Positions 1 through 8,403 of a stretch of 64,000 nt of DNA are shown here, piece after piece. Under the pieces are notes generated by a model. It ran no database searches. It was not told where the DNA came from and worked only from the letters and a program-made list of their open reading frames with translations. Each line of letters begins with the position of its first letter. The stretch's first letter is position 1. Origin of the DNA: Klebsiella sp. WP3-W18-ESBL-02 (GTDB lineage Bacteria > Pseudomonadota > Gammaproteobacteria > Enterobacterales > Enterobacteriaceae); contig NZ_AP021972.1 in assembly GCF_014168815.1 (NCBI RefSeq), positions 5,084,001-5,148,000 on the forward strand, given 5' to 3'. A program made the translations under genes and the position numbers.

Positions 1-312
1 GACCACACGATGCCCCTGTTCCCGCAGCGTTTTCATGATATCGATGACTTCAGGACGGAGTTCAACAAATACCGCCTGCCAGCCGTGAGCAAACTGTTCA
101 TAGCTGAGCGGCAAATCCATGTCATGGCACATTGCCTTTGCGAAAGCTTCATCTGATATTTCACCGCGTTCGTGCTGGTGAAATGCTTCCCCCATGGTGA
201 AGTTCTGCTTCAGCCGGGCCAGCGGTACGCGGGCAAGATCGCTCCACGTGCCCAAAACACGGTTGAAATCAATGTCGACAATCACATTACCTAAATCAAA
301 GATATAGAGCAT
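1..312 (-). CDS. yihX: YihX, HAD-family glucose-1-phosphate phosphatase (partial)
   Basis: The minus-strand reading frame starts at the ATG at 312 and runs off the left edge of the window, giving 104 residues of a protein usually about 199 long. It opens with MLYIFDLGNVIVDID, the haloacid dehalogenase motif I in which the first Asp is the nucleophile. The rest reads like E. coli YihX without interruption (HQHERGEISDEAF and HGWQAVFVELRPEV blocks). The family dephosphorylates alpha-D-glucose 1-phosphate in the cytoplasm. In E. coli K-12 a sulfoquinovose gene cluster separates typA from yihX; here only about 130 bp separate them. Confidence 0.9.
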   Translation of the reverse strand, partial: MLYIFDLGNVIVDIDFNRVLGTWSDLARVPLARLKQNFTMGEAFHQHERGEISDEAFAKAMCHDMDLPLSYEQFAHGWQAVFVELRPEVIDIMKTLREQGHRVV

Positions 313-400
313 TTTTGCCTCCGTTCGCGCCGTGGAAATTTCACTCTAGCGGGAAAGTCGGGCTTTGACTATGAACAAACGCTCTCTATTTCAAAAAGAA

Positions 401-424
401 AAACCCCGCCATAAGGCGGGGTTT
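401..424 (-). terminator. Rho-independent terminator of typA
   Basis: A 10-bp perfect stem (AAACCCCGCC / GGCGGGGTTT, loop ATAA) lies just past the typA stop codon. On the minus strand it is followed by a T-rich run (complement of 391-400), so it terminates typA transcription. Confidence 0.85.
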
Positions 425-445
425 CAGGTCGTGACAAAAGCGAGA

Positions 446-2269
446 TTACTCTTCTTTTGCACCGCGCATTGCGCGACGACGATCGTTTTCCGTCAGGTGA
501 CGTTTACGGATACGAATAGACTGCGGCGTCACTTCAACCAGTTCGTCATCATCGATGAATTCCAGAGCTTGTTCCAGAGTCATACGAATTGGCGGAACCA
601 GAACAACAGCTTCATCCGTACCGGATGCGCGCATGTTGGTCAGTTTCTTACCGGTCAGGCAGTTTACAGTCAGGTCGTTAGAACGGCTGTGAATACCGAT
701 GATCTGGCCTTCATAAACTTCAGCACCGTGACCCAGGAACAGCTTACCGCGGTCCTGCAGGCTGAACAGTGCGAACGCAACTGCTTTACCCTGGCCGTTG
801 GAGATCAGTACGCCATTCTGACGCTGGCCCACTTCACCCTGACGAATATCGTCGTAGTGGCTGAAGGTGGAGTACAGCAGACCGGTACCGGAAGTCATGG
901 TCATGAACTCTGAACGGAAGCCGATCAGACCACGGCTCGGGATCACGTAGTCGAGACGTACGCGGCCTTTACCGTCTGGATTCATGTTTTTCAGGTCGCC
1001 TTTACGCTCGCCCAGTGCCTGCATGACAGAACCCTGGTGCTGCTCTTCGACGTCCAGCGTGACGTTTTCGTACGGCTCTTGTTTGCGGCCGTCGATTTCA
1101 CGGAAGATAACTTTCGGACGGGAAACCGCCAGTTCGAAACCTTCACGACGCATGTTTTCAATCAGAACGGACAGGTGCAGTTCACCACGGCCAGAAACGC
1201 GGAACGCATCAGCGTCTTCGGTTTCGTCAACGCGCAGCGCTACGTTGTGCACCAGCTCTTTGTTCAGGCGGTCAAGGATCTGACGAGAGGTAACGAATTT
1301 ACCTTCTTTACCACAGAACGGAGAGGTGTTAACGCAGAAGAACATAGAAACGGTCGGCTCATCGACGGACAGTGCCGGCAGCGCTTCGACGTTCTGCGGA
1401 TCGCAGATGGTGTCGGAGATGTTCAGCTCACCCAGACCGGTGATCGCGATGATATCGCCCGCTTCCGCGAGGGTGCTGTCAATACGTTCCAGACCCAGGT
1501 GGGTCAGGACTTTACCGACTTTACCGTTACGGGTTTTGCCTTCGCTATCGATGATAGTGATCTGCTGGTTCGGTTTCACTTTACCGCGTTTGATGCGGCC
1601 GATACCGATGACGCCAACGTAGTTGTTGTAGTCCAGCTGGGAGATCTGCATCTGGAACGGACCGTCAAGGTCAACGTCCGGAGCCGGTACATGGTCAACA
1701 ATCGCCTGATACAGCGGGGTCATGTCTTCAGCCATGTCTTCGTGATCCAGACCGGCAATACCGTTCAGCGCCGAAGCGTAGATGATCGGGAAGTCCAGCT
1801 GTTCGTCGGTCGCGTCGAGGTTAACGAACAGGTCGAAGACCTGATCAACAACCCAGTCAGGACGCGCGCCCGGACGGTCAACCTTGTTGATAACAACAAT
1901 CGGTTTCAGGCCGTGGGCAAATGCTTTTTTGGTCACGAAGCGCGTTTGCGGCATCGGGCCATCGAAGGCATCAACTACCAGCAGCACGGAGTCAACCATG
2001 GACATAACGCGCTCAACTTCACCACCGAAGTCGGCGTGCCCCGGGGTATCAACGATGTTGATACGGTAGTCATTCCATTTGATAGCGGTGTTTTTTGCGA
2101 GGATGGTAATCCCACGCTCTTTCTCCAAATCGTTGGAGTCCATCACACGCTCTTGAGTTTCAGCACGTTCGTCGAACGTACCGGATTGCTGCAGCAGCTT
2201 GTCAACCAGGGTCGTTTTACCATGGTCAACGTGAGCAATGATGGCGATGTTACGCAAATTTTCGATCAC
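446..2269 (-). CDS. typA: TypA/BipA, ribosome-associated translational GTPase
   Basis: The 607-residue product has the same length as E. coli BipA. The N-terminal G domain shows AHVDHGKTTL (P-loop, about residues 12-21), the DTPGHADFGGEVERV G3 segment and NKVDRPGA (G4). Elongation-factor-like domains II, III and V and the BipA-specific C-terminal domain follow, with the conserved tail RIRKRHLTENDRRRA. The protein binds ribosomes, helps 50S assembly and is needed for growth at low temperature. The start codon is GTG at 2269. The gene is divergent from glnA, with the shared regulatory region in between. Confidence 0.97.
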   Translation of the reverse strand: MIENLRNIAIIAHVDHGKTTLVDKLLQQSGTFDERAETQERVMDSNDLEKERGITILAKNTAIKWNDYRINIVDTPGHADFGGEVERVMSMVDSVLLVVDAFDGPMPQTRFVTKKAFAHGLKPIVVINKVDRPGARPDWVVDQVFDLFVNLDATDEQLDFPIIYASALNGIAGLDHEDMAEDMTPLYQAIVDHVPAPDVDLDGPFQMQISQLDYNNYVGVIGIGRIKRGKVKPNQQITIIDSEGKTRNGKVGKVLTHLGLERIDSTLAEAGDIIAITGLGELNISDTICDPQNVEALPALSVDEPTVSMFFCVNTSPFCGKEGKFVTSRQILDRLNKELVHNVALRVDETEDADAFRVSGRGELHLSVLIENMRREGFELAVSRPKVIFREIDGRKQEPYENVTLDVEEQHQGSVMQALGERKGDLKNMNPDGKGRVRLDYVIPSRGLIGFRSEFMTMTSGTGLLYSTFSHYDDIRQGEVGQRQNGVLISNGQGKAVAFALFSLQDRGKLFLGHGAEVYEGQIIGIHSRSNDLTVNCLTGKKLTNMRASGTDEAVVLVPPIRMTLEQALEFIDDDELVEVTPQSIRIRKRHLTENDRRRAMRGAKEE

Positions 2270-2375
2270 AACTTTGCCTCGGGCATTAGAAATAGCGCGT
2301 TATTGTACACGGATTAATCGCACTACAAAACAGGATCACAGAGATCCTCCGCAAACAAGTATCGCAGAGTTTCTT

Positions 2376-2391
2376 TGTGATCGCTTTCACG
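2376..2391 (+). promoter_or_regulatory. CRP site upstream of glnA
   Basis: TGTGA-N6-TCACG matches the CRP consensus with one mismatch in the right arm. Its place upstream of the sigma-70 promoter (TATAAT-like hexamer at 2458-2463) matches the CRP-activated glnAp1 promoter known in E. coli. Confidence 0.75.
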
Positions 2392-2420
2392 GAGCATAAA
2401 AAGGGCACCTAATCACAATT

Positions 2421-2437
2421 TGCACCAATATGGTGCT
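2421..2437 (+). promoter_or_regulatory. NtrC enhancer site 1 of glnA
   Basis: TGCACCAATATGGTGCT is a near-perfect NtrC palindrome (TGCACC-N5-GGTGCA). It sits about 105 bp upstream of the sigma-54 promoter, the position of the strong enhancer site in enteric glnA promoters. Confidence 0.88.
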
Positions 2438-2452
2438 CAACGCTCGCGTGTA

Positions 2453-2469
2453 AGCACTATAATGGTGCA
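2453..2469 (+). promoter_or_regulatory. NtrC enhancer site 2, overlapping glnAp1
   Basis: AGCACTATAATGGTGCA is a second NtrC palindrome 32 bp (three helical turns) from site 1. It contains a TATAAT hexamer, so NtrC bound here should block the sigma-70 promoter while activating the sigma-54 one. Weaker half-sites (TGGTGCA at 2483-2489 and TGCACTATGGTGC at 2496-2508) lie closer to the promoter and correspond to the low-affinity sites known in E. coli. Confidence 0.85.
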
Positions 2470-2541
2470 AAAAGACTATCATGGTGCAGCCATTTTGCAC
2501 TATGGTGCGCATGATAACGCCTTTTGGGGGTGATTTAAAAG

Positions 2542-2558
2542 TTGGCACAGATTTCGCT
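2542..2558 (+). promoter_or_regulatory. Sigma-54 promoter glnAp2
   Basis: TTGGCACAGATTTCGCT fits the -24/-12 element (TGGCAC-N5-TTGCW) with one change in the -12 part. Transcription should begin about 12 bp downstream, leaving a leader of about 80 nt before the glnA start at 2650. Confidence 0.9.
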
Positions 2559-2649
2559 TTATATTTTTCACGGCAACACCGCCACTTTTAAGCAGTGATT
2601 GAAGACCTCGTTACCACGACGACAATGACAAATCCGGGAGATGTAAAGT

Positions 2650-4059
2650 ATGTCCGCTGAACACGTTTTGACGATGCTGAATGAGCATGAAGTGAAGTTT
2701 GTCGATCTGCGCTTTACCGATACCAAAGGTAAAGAACAGCACGTCACTATTCCTGCCCATCAGGTTAATGCCGAATTCTTCGAAGAAGGCAAAATGTTTG
2801 ACGGCTCCTCCATCGGCGGCTGGAAAGGCATTAACGAATCAGACATGGTTCTGATGCCGGACGCATCTACCGCTCTCATCGACCCGTTCTTTGAAGAGTC
2901 TACCCTGATTATTCGTTGTGACATCCTGGAACCAGGCACCCTGCAGGGCTACGACCGCGACCCGCGCTCTATCGCGAAACGCGCTGAAGAGTACCTGCGC
3001 GCTACCGGCATCGCAGACACCGTTCTGTTCGGGCCAGAGCCAGAATTCTTCCTGTTTGATGACATCCGCTTCGGCGCATCTATCTCCGGTTCCCACGTGG
3101 CTATCGACGATATCGAAGGCGCATGGAACTCCTCCACCAAATACGAAGGCGGTAACAAAGGTCACCGTCCTGGCGTGAAAGGCGGTTACTTCCCGGTTCC
3201 TCCGGTTGATTCCTCACAGGACATCCGTTCTACCATGTGTCTGATCATGGAAGAGATGGGCCTGGTGGTTGAAGCGCATCACCACGAAGTGGCAACCGCT
3301 GGCCAGAACGAAATCGCGACCCGCTTCAACACCATGACCAAGAAAGCGGACGAAATTCAGATCTACAAATACGTTGTGCACAACGTTGCGCACCGTTTCG
3401 GTAAAACCGCGACCTTTATGCCAAAACCAATGTTTGGCGATAACGGTTCCGGCATGCACTGCCACATGTCCCTGTCCAAGAACGGCGTAAACCTGTTCTC
3501 CGGTGACAAATATGCGGGTCTGTCTGAGCAGGCGCTGTACTACATCGGCGGCGTCATCAAACACGCGAAAGCGATCAACGCCCTGGCGAACCCGACCACC
3601 AACTCCTACAAGCGTCTGGTCCCGGGTTACGAAGCGCCGGTTATGCTGGCTTACTCTGCGCGTAACCGTTCTGCTTCCATCCGTATTCCGGTGGTTGCAT
3701 CTCCGAAAGCGCGTCGTATCGAAGTGCGCTTCCCGGACCCGGCGGCTAACCCGTACCTGTGCTTCGCCGCGCTGCTGATGGCTGGCCTTGACGGTATCAA
3801 GAACAAAATCCATCCGGGCGAAGCCATGGATAAAAACCTGTACGACCTGCCGCCGGAAGAAGCGAAAGAGATCCCACAGGTTGCAGGCTCTCTGGAAGAA
3901 GCGCTGCAGGCACTGGACGCAGATCGCGAGTTCCTGACGGCTGGCGGCGTATTCACTGATGAAGCTATCGACGCTTACATCACGCTGCGCACGGAAGAAA
4001 ACGACCGCGTACGCATGACTCCGCACCCGGTTGAGTTCGAACTGTACTACAGCGTCTAA
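2650..4059 (+). CDS. glnA: Glutamine synthetase type I
   Basis: The 469-residue protein matches bacterial GSI-beta throughout. It makes glutamine from glutamate, ammonia and ATP in the cytoplasm, as a dodecamer. Visible signatures are FDGSSIGGW near the N terminus, the ATP-binding NGSGMHCHMS block, the glutamate-site segment NRSASIRIP, and NLYDLPPEE with the Tyr (about residue 398) that adenylyltransferase GlnE modifies. The start follows a good ribosome site (GGGAG at 2636-2640). It is first in the glnA-glnL-glnG nitrogen operon and is driven by the CRP/sigma-70 and NtrC/sigma-54 promoters upstream. Confidence 0.98.
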   Translation: MSAEHVLTMLNEHEVKFVDLRFTDTKGKEQHVTIPAHQVNAEFFEEGKMFDGSSIGGWKGINESDMVLMPDASTALIDPFFEESTLIIRCDILEPGTLQGYDRDPRSIAKRAEEYLRATGIADTVLFGPEPEFFLFDDIRFGASISGSHVAIDDIEGAWNSSTKYEGGNKGHRPGVKGGYFPVPPVDSSQDIRSTMCLIMEEMGLVVEAHHHEVATAGQNEIATRFNTMTKKADEIQIYKYVVHNVAHRFGKTATFMPKPMFGDNGSGMHCHMSLSKNGVNLFSGDKYAGLSEQALYYIGGVIKHAKAINALANPTTNSYKRLVPGYEAPVMLAYSARNRSASIRIPVVASPKARRIEVRFPDPAANPYLCFAALLMAGLDGIKNKIHPGEAMDKNLYDLPPEEAKEIPQVAGSLEEALQALDADREFLTAGGVFTDEAIDAYITLRTEENDRVRMTPHPVEFELYYSV

Positions 4060-4177
4060 GACGTTTTGAGTTGTACTGTCTGGATGAGGTCGCGTCATTG
4101 CCGATGGGCGCTGGCGCGACAATCTGGAATTGAGTTGCCGTGGAAACTTTCAGCCCATCTCAGGATGGGCTTTTTTC
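4060..4177 (+). ncRNA. glnZ: glnA 3' UTR, GlnZ-type small RNA candidate
   Basis: The stretch runs from the glnA stop to a strong terminator. In E. coli the glnA 3' UTR is cleaved to release the Hfq-binding RNA GlnZ, which represses targets such as sucA and thus links nitrogen and carbon metabolism. Here the same position, length class and terminator are present. The seed region was not matched base by base, so identity as GlnZ rests on location. Confidence 0.5.
4152..4177 (+). terminator. Terminator after glnA
   Basis: AGCCCATC / GATGGGCT stem with a 4-nt loop followed by TTTTTT. It attenuates transcription between glnA and glnL, consistent with the lower expression of glnLG. Confidence 0.88.
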
Positions 4178-4221
4178 TCCACCAACAACCTGATCTTCCG
4201 CGCTTTTTATCCGTAAAAAGC

Positions 4222-4243
4222 TATACTGCACTAAAACAGTGCA
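4222..4243 (+). promoter_or_regulatory. glnL promoter with NtrC operator
   Basis: A TATACT -10 hexamer (4222-4227) runs directly into TGCACTAAAACAGTGCA (4227-4243), an NtrC palindrome. In E. coli NtrC bound at the equivalent glnLp site represses its own operon; the overlap seen here implies the same. Confidence 0.8.
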
Positions 4244-4265
4244 AGCCTTTTCAGGAGACTGCTAA

Positions 4266-5315
4266 ATGGCAACAGGCGCACTGCCCGATGCTGGGCAGAT
4301 CCTTAACTCGTTAATCAACAGCATTTTGTTGGTCGATGACGACCTCGCCGTTCACTACGCCAATCCGGCGGCGCAGCAGCTGCTGGCGCAGAGCGCGCGT
4401 AAACTTTTCGGTACTCCGCTTCCCGAACTGTTGAGCTATTTCTCGCTTAACGTCGGTTTAATGCAGGAGAGCCTGCAAACCGGCCAGGGGTTCACCGATA
4501 ACGAAGTGACACTGGTCATCGACGGTCGTTCGCACATTCTTTCGCTCACCGCCCAGCGGCTGCCTGACGGCTTTATTTTGCTGGAGATGGCACCCATGGA
4601 TAATCAGCGTCGCCTGAGCCAGGAACAGCTCCAGCACGCCCAGCAGATTGCCGCACGCGATCTGGTCCGCGGGCTGGCACACGAGATTAAAAACCCGCTT
4701 GGCGGCCTGCGCGGCGCAGCGCAGCTGCTCAGCAAAGCGCTACCCGATCCAGCGCTCACCGAATACACCAACGTGATTATCGAACAGGCCGACCGCCTGC
4801 GTAATCTGGTCGATCGCCTGCTTGGCCCCCAGCATCCCGGTACGCATGTGACCGAGAGCATTCATAAAGTGGCCGAACGGGTAGTGAAGCTGGTGTCGAT
4901 GGAGCTGCCGGAAAACGTCAAGCTGGTGCGCGACTACGATCCAAGCTTGCCGGAATTACCGCACGATCCCGACCAGATTGAGCAAGTTTTGCTTAATATC
5001 GTGCGTAATGCCCTTCAGGCATTGGGGCCAGAAGGCGGCGAAATTGTCCTGCGCACCCGTACTGCTTTTCAGTTAACGCTGCACGGCGTTCGCTACCGCC
5101 TGGCCGCCCGCATTGATGTCGAAGATAACGGCCCCGGCATTCCATCACATTTGCAGGATACGCTGTTTTATCCGATGGTCAGCGGGCGCGAAGGTGGCAC
5201 CGGGCTGGGTCTGTCGATCGCGCGCAGCCTGATCGACCAGCACTCCGGCAAAATTGAATTTACCAGTTGGCCAGGCCATACCGAGTTTTCGGTTTTCCTG
5301 CCAATTAAAAAATAA
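4266..5315 (+). CDS. glnL: NtrB/GlnL, nitrogen sensor histidine kinase
   Basis: The 349-residue cytoplasmic kinase has an N-terminal PAS domain (about residues 5-120), a dimerisation/phosphotransfer domain with HEIKNPLGG (His at about 139) and a HATPase domain with the N box NIVRNALQA and glycine boxes DNGPGIP and GGTGLGLSIA. No membrane segment is present, as expected. It phosphorylates NtrC under nitrogen limitation and becomes a phosphatase when bound by PII. The start follows CAGGAG at 4252-4257. A 9-bp gap to glnG suggests co-translation. Confidence 0.97.
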   Translation: MATGALPDAGQILNSLINSILLVDDDLAVHYANPAAQQLLAQSARKLFGTPLPELLSYFSLNVGLMQESLQTGQGFTDNEVTLVIDGRSHILSLTAQRLPDGFILLEMAPMDNQRRLSQEQLQHAQQIAARDLVRGLAHEIKNPLGGLRGAAQLLSKALPDPALTEYTNVIIEQADRLRNLVDRLLGPQHPGTHVTESIHKVAERVVKLVSMELPENVKLVRDYDPSLPELPHDPDQIEQVLLNIVRNALQALGPEGGEIVLRTRTAFQLTLHGVRYRLAARIDVEDNGPGIPSHLQDTLFYPMVSGREGGTGLGLSIARSLIDQHSGKIEFTSWPGHTEFSVFLPIKK

Positions 5316-5324
5316 GGTGTGTTT

Positions 5325-6737
5325 ATGCAACGAGGGATAGTCTGGGTTGTTGATGACGATAGCTCCATCCGTTGGGTGCTTGAACGCGCGCTCACCGGCG
5401 CAGGGCTAACCTGCACGACATTTGAAGGCGGGAAAGAGGTGCTGGACGCGCTGGCCAGCAAAACCCCCGACGTACTGATGTCCGATATTCGTATGCCCGG
5501 CATGGACGGCCTGGCGCTGTTGACGCAAATCAAGCAGCGCCATCCGATGCTTCCGGTCATCATAATGACGGCACACTCCGATCTGGACGCCGCCGTCAGC
5601 GCCTATCAGCAAGGTGCCTTCGACTACCTGCCAAAACCGTTCGATATTGATGAGGCGGTGGCGCTGGTTGAACGCGCCATCAGCCACTATCAGGAACAGC
5701 AGCAGCCGCGCAACGTTCAGGTTGACGGCCCGACCACCGATATCATCGGCGAAGCCCCGGCGATGCAGGACGTATTCCGCATCATTGGTCGCCTTTCACG
5801 TTCTTCCATCAGCGTGTTGATTAACGGCGAATCGGGTACCGGTAAAGAGCTGGTCGCTCATGCCCTGCACCGCCATAGCCCCCGCGTTAAGGCACCATTT
5901 ATCGCGCTGAACATGGCGGCCATTCCAAAAGATCTGATAGAGTCCGAGCTCTTTGGTCACGAAAAAGGGGCCTTCACCGGCGCCAATACCGTGCGCCAGG
6001 GCCGCTTTGAGCAGGCCGACGGCGGCACGCTGTTTCTCGATGAAATTGGCGATATGCCAATGGACGTCCAGACCCGTCTGCTGCGCGTGCTGGCAGACGG
6101 CCAGTTCTATCGCGTCGGCGGCTACGCCCCGGTGAAGGTCGACGTGCGTATTATTGCCGCCACCCACCAGAACCTTGAGCAACGCGTGCAGGAAGGCAAG
6201 TTCCGCGAGGATTTGTTCCACCGTCTGAACGTTATTCGCGTCCATCTGCCGCCGCTGCGCGAGCGTCGGGAAGATATTCCGCGCCTGGCGCACCATTTCC
6301 TGCAGGTCGCCGCCCGTGAGCTGGGCGTGGAAGCTAAACTGCTGCATCCGGAAACCGAAGCGGCCTTAACGCGTCTGGCCTGGCCCGGCAACGTACGCCA
6401 GTTGGAAAACACCTGCCGCTGGCTGACGGTGATGGCCGCCGGGCAAGAGGTGCTGATTCAGGATCTGCCGGGCGAGCTGTTTGAAGCGAGCCTGCCCGAC
6501 AGCACTAACGCCTCCTCGTTGCCGGATAGCTGGGCGACGCTGCTGGCGCAGTGGGCCGATCGCGCGCTGCGCTCCGGTCATCAAAACCTGCTTTCAGAAG
6601 CTCAGCCTGAAATGGAACGCACGTTGCTGACCACCGCGTTACGCCATACGCAGGGGCATAAACAGGAAGCCGCACGCCTGCTCGGCTGGGGGCGTAATAC
6701 CCTGACGCGTAAGCTGAAAGAGCTCGGAATGGAGTAA
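5325..6737 (+). CDS. glnG: NtrC/GlnG, sigma-54 enhancer-binding response regulator
   Basis: The 470-residue protein has a receiver domain (DDD near the start, phospho-accepting Asp in SDIRMPGMDG at about 54, Lys in LPKPFD), a central AAA+ domain with Walker A GESGTGKE, the sigma-54-contacting GAFTGA loop and GGTLFLDEIGDMP Walker B, and a Fis-type helix-turn-helix at the end (EAARLLGWGRNTLTRKLKELG). The ATG at 5325 matches the family start; an in-frame GTG 6 bp earlier is less likely. It activates glnA and other nitrogen genes and represses glnAp1 and glnLp. Confidence 0.97.
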   Translation: MQRGIVWVVDDDSSIRWVLERALTGAGLTCTTFEGGKEVLDALASKTPDVLMSDIRMPGMDGLALLTQIKQRHPMLPVIIMTAHSDLDAAVSAYQQGAFDYLPKPFDIDEAVALVERAISHYQEQQQPRNVQVDGPTTDIIGEAPAMQDVFRIIGRLSRSSISVLINGESGTGKELVAHALHRHSPRVKAPFIALNMAAIPKDLIESELFGHEKGAFTGANTVRQGRFEQADGGTLFLDEIGDMPMDVQTRLLRVLADGQFYRVGGYAPVKVDVRIIAATHQNLEQRVQEGKFREDLFHRLNVIRVHLPPLRERREDIPRLAHHFLQVAARELGVEAKLLHPETEAALTRLAWPGNVRQLENTCRWLTVMAAGQEVLIQDLPGELFEASLPDSTNASSLPDSWATLLAQWADRALRSGHQNLLSEAQPEMERTLLTTALRHTQGHKQEAARLLGWGRNTLTRKLKELGME

Positions 6738-6850
6738 GAACAGGGTGAAGTGTAAATATTGCGCGATTGGCGCAAGTTGCTGCAATTTTATACTTTACTG
6801 TTCCGATGAGTTAAGTATTATGCTGCCCGGCAATCCACGGGGGGACGAAA

Positions 6851-6958
6851 ATGCTTGAGTCATTGATTAATCTGGTATCGAGCGGTGCGGCCAGCCACTC
6901 ACCGCAAACGGCGATGGCCGCCGTGCTGTGCGCGGCGCTGGTAGGGCTGTTCAGCTAA
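6851..6958 (+). CDS. yshB: YshB, small membrane protein
   Basis: A 35-codon ORF begins MLESLINLVSSGAA and ends AAVLCAALVGLFS, matching the 36-residue E. coli/Salmonella YshB, which also lies just after glnG. A purine-rich GGGGGAC site sits 5-6 bp before the ATG and a TATTAT hexamer lies about 35 bp further up. The C-terminal half is one hydrophobic helix. Its molecular role is unknown; in Salmonella it has been linked to intracellular growth. Confidence 0.85.
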   Translation: MLESLINLVSSGAASHSPQTAMAAVLCAALVGLFS

Positions 6959-7018
6959 GCCGGATGGCGCTAGCGCTTATCCGGCCTGTAGGCCCGGTAA
7001 GCGTAGCGCCACCGGGCG
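6959..7018. repeat. REP/BIME element
   Basis: Two inverted REP units, GCCGGATGGCGC...GCGCTTATCCGGC and GCCCGGTAAGCG...CGCCACCGGGC, lie between convergent yshB and hemN. This is a typical place for a bacterial interspersed mosaic element, which can stabilise 3' ends and bind gyrase. Confidence 0.85.
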
Positions 7019-7027
7019 ATATCAACA

Positions 7028-8401
7028 CTAAATCACCCGCGAGAACTGCTGCATACGCGCCTTCTGGCGCAGATAAGCGTCAAAGCACATGCAGATGTTG
7101 CGAATCAACAGCCGGCCTTTAGCGGTTACCTGAATGCCCTTTTCATCGATATCCACCAGCCCATCTTTCGCCAGCGGAGCCAGCAGCGCCAGATCCTCGG
7201 CGAAGTAGTCGCCGAAATTCAGATCCCATCGTGTTTCTACTGCCGCGAAATCAAGGCTGAAATTGCAGATTAGCGCCTTAATCACGTCACGACGGATACA
7301 GTCATCGCGGGTTAAAGCAATACCGCGCCACAGGGCATTCCCCTGCTCAGCCACCTGCTGATAATACAGCTTCAGCTCTTTTTGGTTCTGCGCGTAGCAG
7401 TCGCCAATCATGCTGATGGCAGAAACACCCATGCCCAGCAGGTCGGTATCGCCCTGGGTGGTATAGCCCTGGAAGTTGCGGTGCAGTACGCCTTCCCGCT
7501 GTGCCACGGCCAGCTCGTTGTCCGGGCGCGCAAAGTGATCCATGCCAATGAACTGATAGCCTGCCTGCGTCAGCGAGGCGATGGTCTCTTGCAGGATATC
7601 CAGCTTCTGCTGCGCCGACGGCAGATCGGCATCTTTAATCTTGCGTTGGGCGGCAAACAGCGTCGGCAGATGCGCGTAGTTAAACACGCTCAGCCGATCC
7701 GGGTTCAGCTCAGCCACGCGCTTGAGGGTAAAGGCAAAGCTCTCCGGCGTCTGCTTCGGCAGGCCGTAAATCAGGTCAATGTTGGTCGAGGTAAAGCCGA
7801 TATCACGGGCGTGATTGAGCAGCGCAAAGATGAAATCTTCATCTTGCTCGCGATTCACTAGCCGCTGTACCTCTTTATTGAAGTCCTGGACGCCCATGCT
7901 CAGGCGGTTAAAACCTTCAGCACGCAGATGGTCAATCACATCGAGTTCAATTTCTCGCGGGTCGACTTCAATGGAGATCTCGGCGTCAGCATCAAAGTGA
8001 AAATGCGCGCGCAGTAACGTCATCAGGCGGCTGATTTGCGCCTTATTCAGATAGGTTGGCGTGCCGCCGCCCCAGTGCAGCTGGCTGACGTGGCGGCCGG
8101 TAAACAGCGGCGCACGCTGGCGAATCTCCTGCTCCAGAACGTCGAGATACTGGTCAGCTTTATGCTGCTGGCGGGTGACGATTTTATTACAGCCGCAGAA
8201 GTAGCAGAGCTTATGGCAGAACGGGATATGTACGTACAGCGACAGCGGCCGCTCTGGGTAACGCGCAACGGCGTCCTGAAACTCCGCTTCGCCAAAGGCG
8301 TCTGAGAATTCCAGCGCCGTCGGGTACGAGGTATAGCGTGGCCCGGAATAGTTATATTTCTGGATCAGGGCCAGATCCCAGTCGATTAACTGCACAGACA
8401 T
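7028..8401 (-). CDS. hemN: HemN, oxygen-independent coproporphyrinogen III oxidase
   Basis: The 457-residue radical-SAM enzyme decarboxylates two propionates of coproporphyrinogen III to give protoporphyrinogen IX during anaerobic haem synthesis. The cluster motif CHKLCYFCGC holds Cys62, Cys66 and Cys69 (plus Cys71, also conserved in HemN). GGGTPTYL and the C-terminal HemN domain follow. The ATG at 8401 gives the family length and sits 5 bp after AAGGAG; the GTG at 8407 overlaps that site and is rejected. The ribosome site lies inside the last codons of the upstream mini-ORF, so translation may be coupled. Confidence 0.96.
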   Translation of the reverse strand: MSVQLIDWDLALIQKYNYSGPRYTSYPTALEFSDAFGEAEFQDAVARYPERPLSLYVHIPFCHKLCYFCGCNKIVTRQQHKADQYLDVLEQEIRQRAPLFTGRHVSQLHWGGGTPTYLNKAQISRLMTLLRAHFHFDADAEISIEVDPREIELDVIDHLRAEGFNRLSMGVQDFNKEVQRLVNREQDEDFIFALLNHARDIGFTSTNIDLIYGLPKQTPESFAFTLKRVAELNPDRLSVFNYAHLPTLFAAQRKIKDADLPSAQQKLDILQETIASLTQAGYQFIGMDHFARPDNELAVAQREGVLHRNFQGYTTQGDTDLLGMGVSAISMIGDCYAQNQKELKLYYQQVAEQGNALWRGIALTRDDCIRRDVIKALICNFSLDFAAVETRWDLNFGDYFAEDLALLAPLAKDGLVDIDEKGIQVTAKGRLLIRNICMCFDAYLRQKARMQQFSRVI

Positions 8402-8403
8402 GC

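Noticed and set aside
1037..2317. Long plus-strand open frame (426 codons) opposite typA
   Set aside because: It is the antisense shadow of a well-conserved gene, has no ribosome site and its composition is an artefact of typA codon use.
3214..4122. Minus-strand open frame (302 codons) opposite glnA
   Set aside because: Shadow of glnA with an unusual His/Val/Arg-rich composition; no domain.
6959..7018. Palindromic repeats at six intergenic sites as a possible CRISPR array
   Set aside because: They are REP units in single or paired copies at separate loci, with no regularly spaced identical repeats and no spacers.
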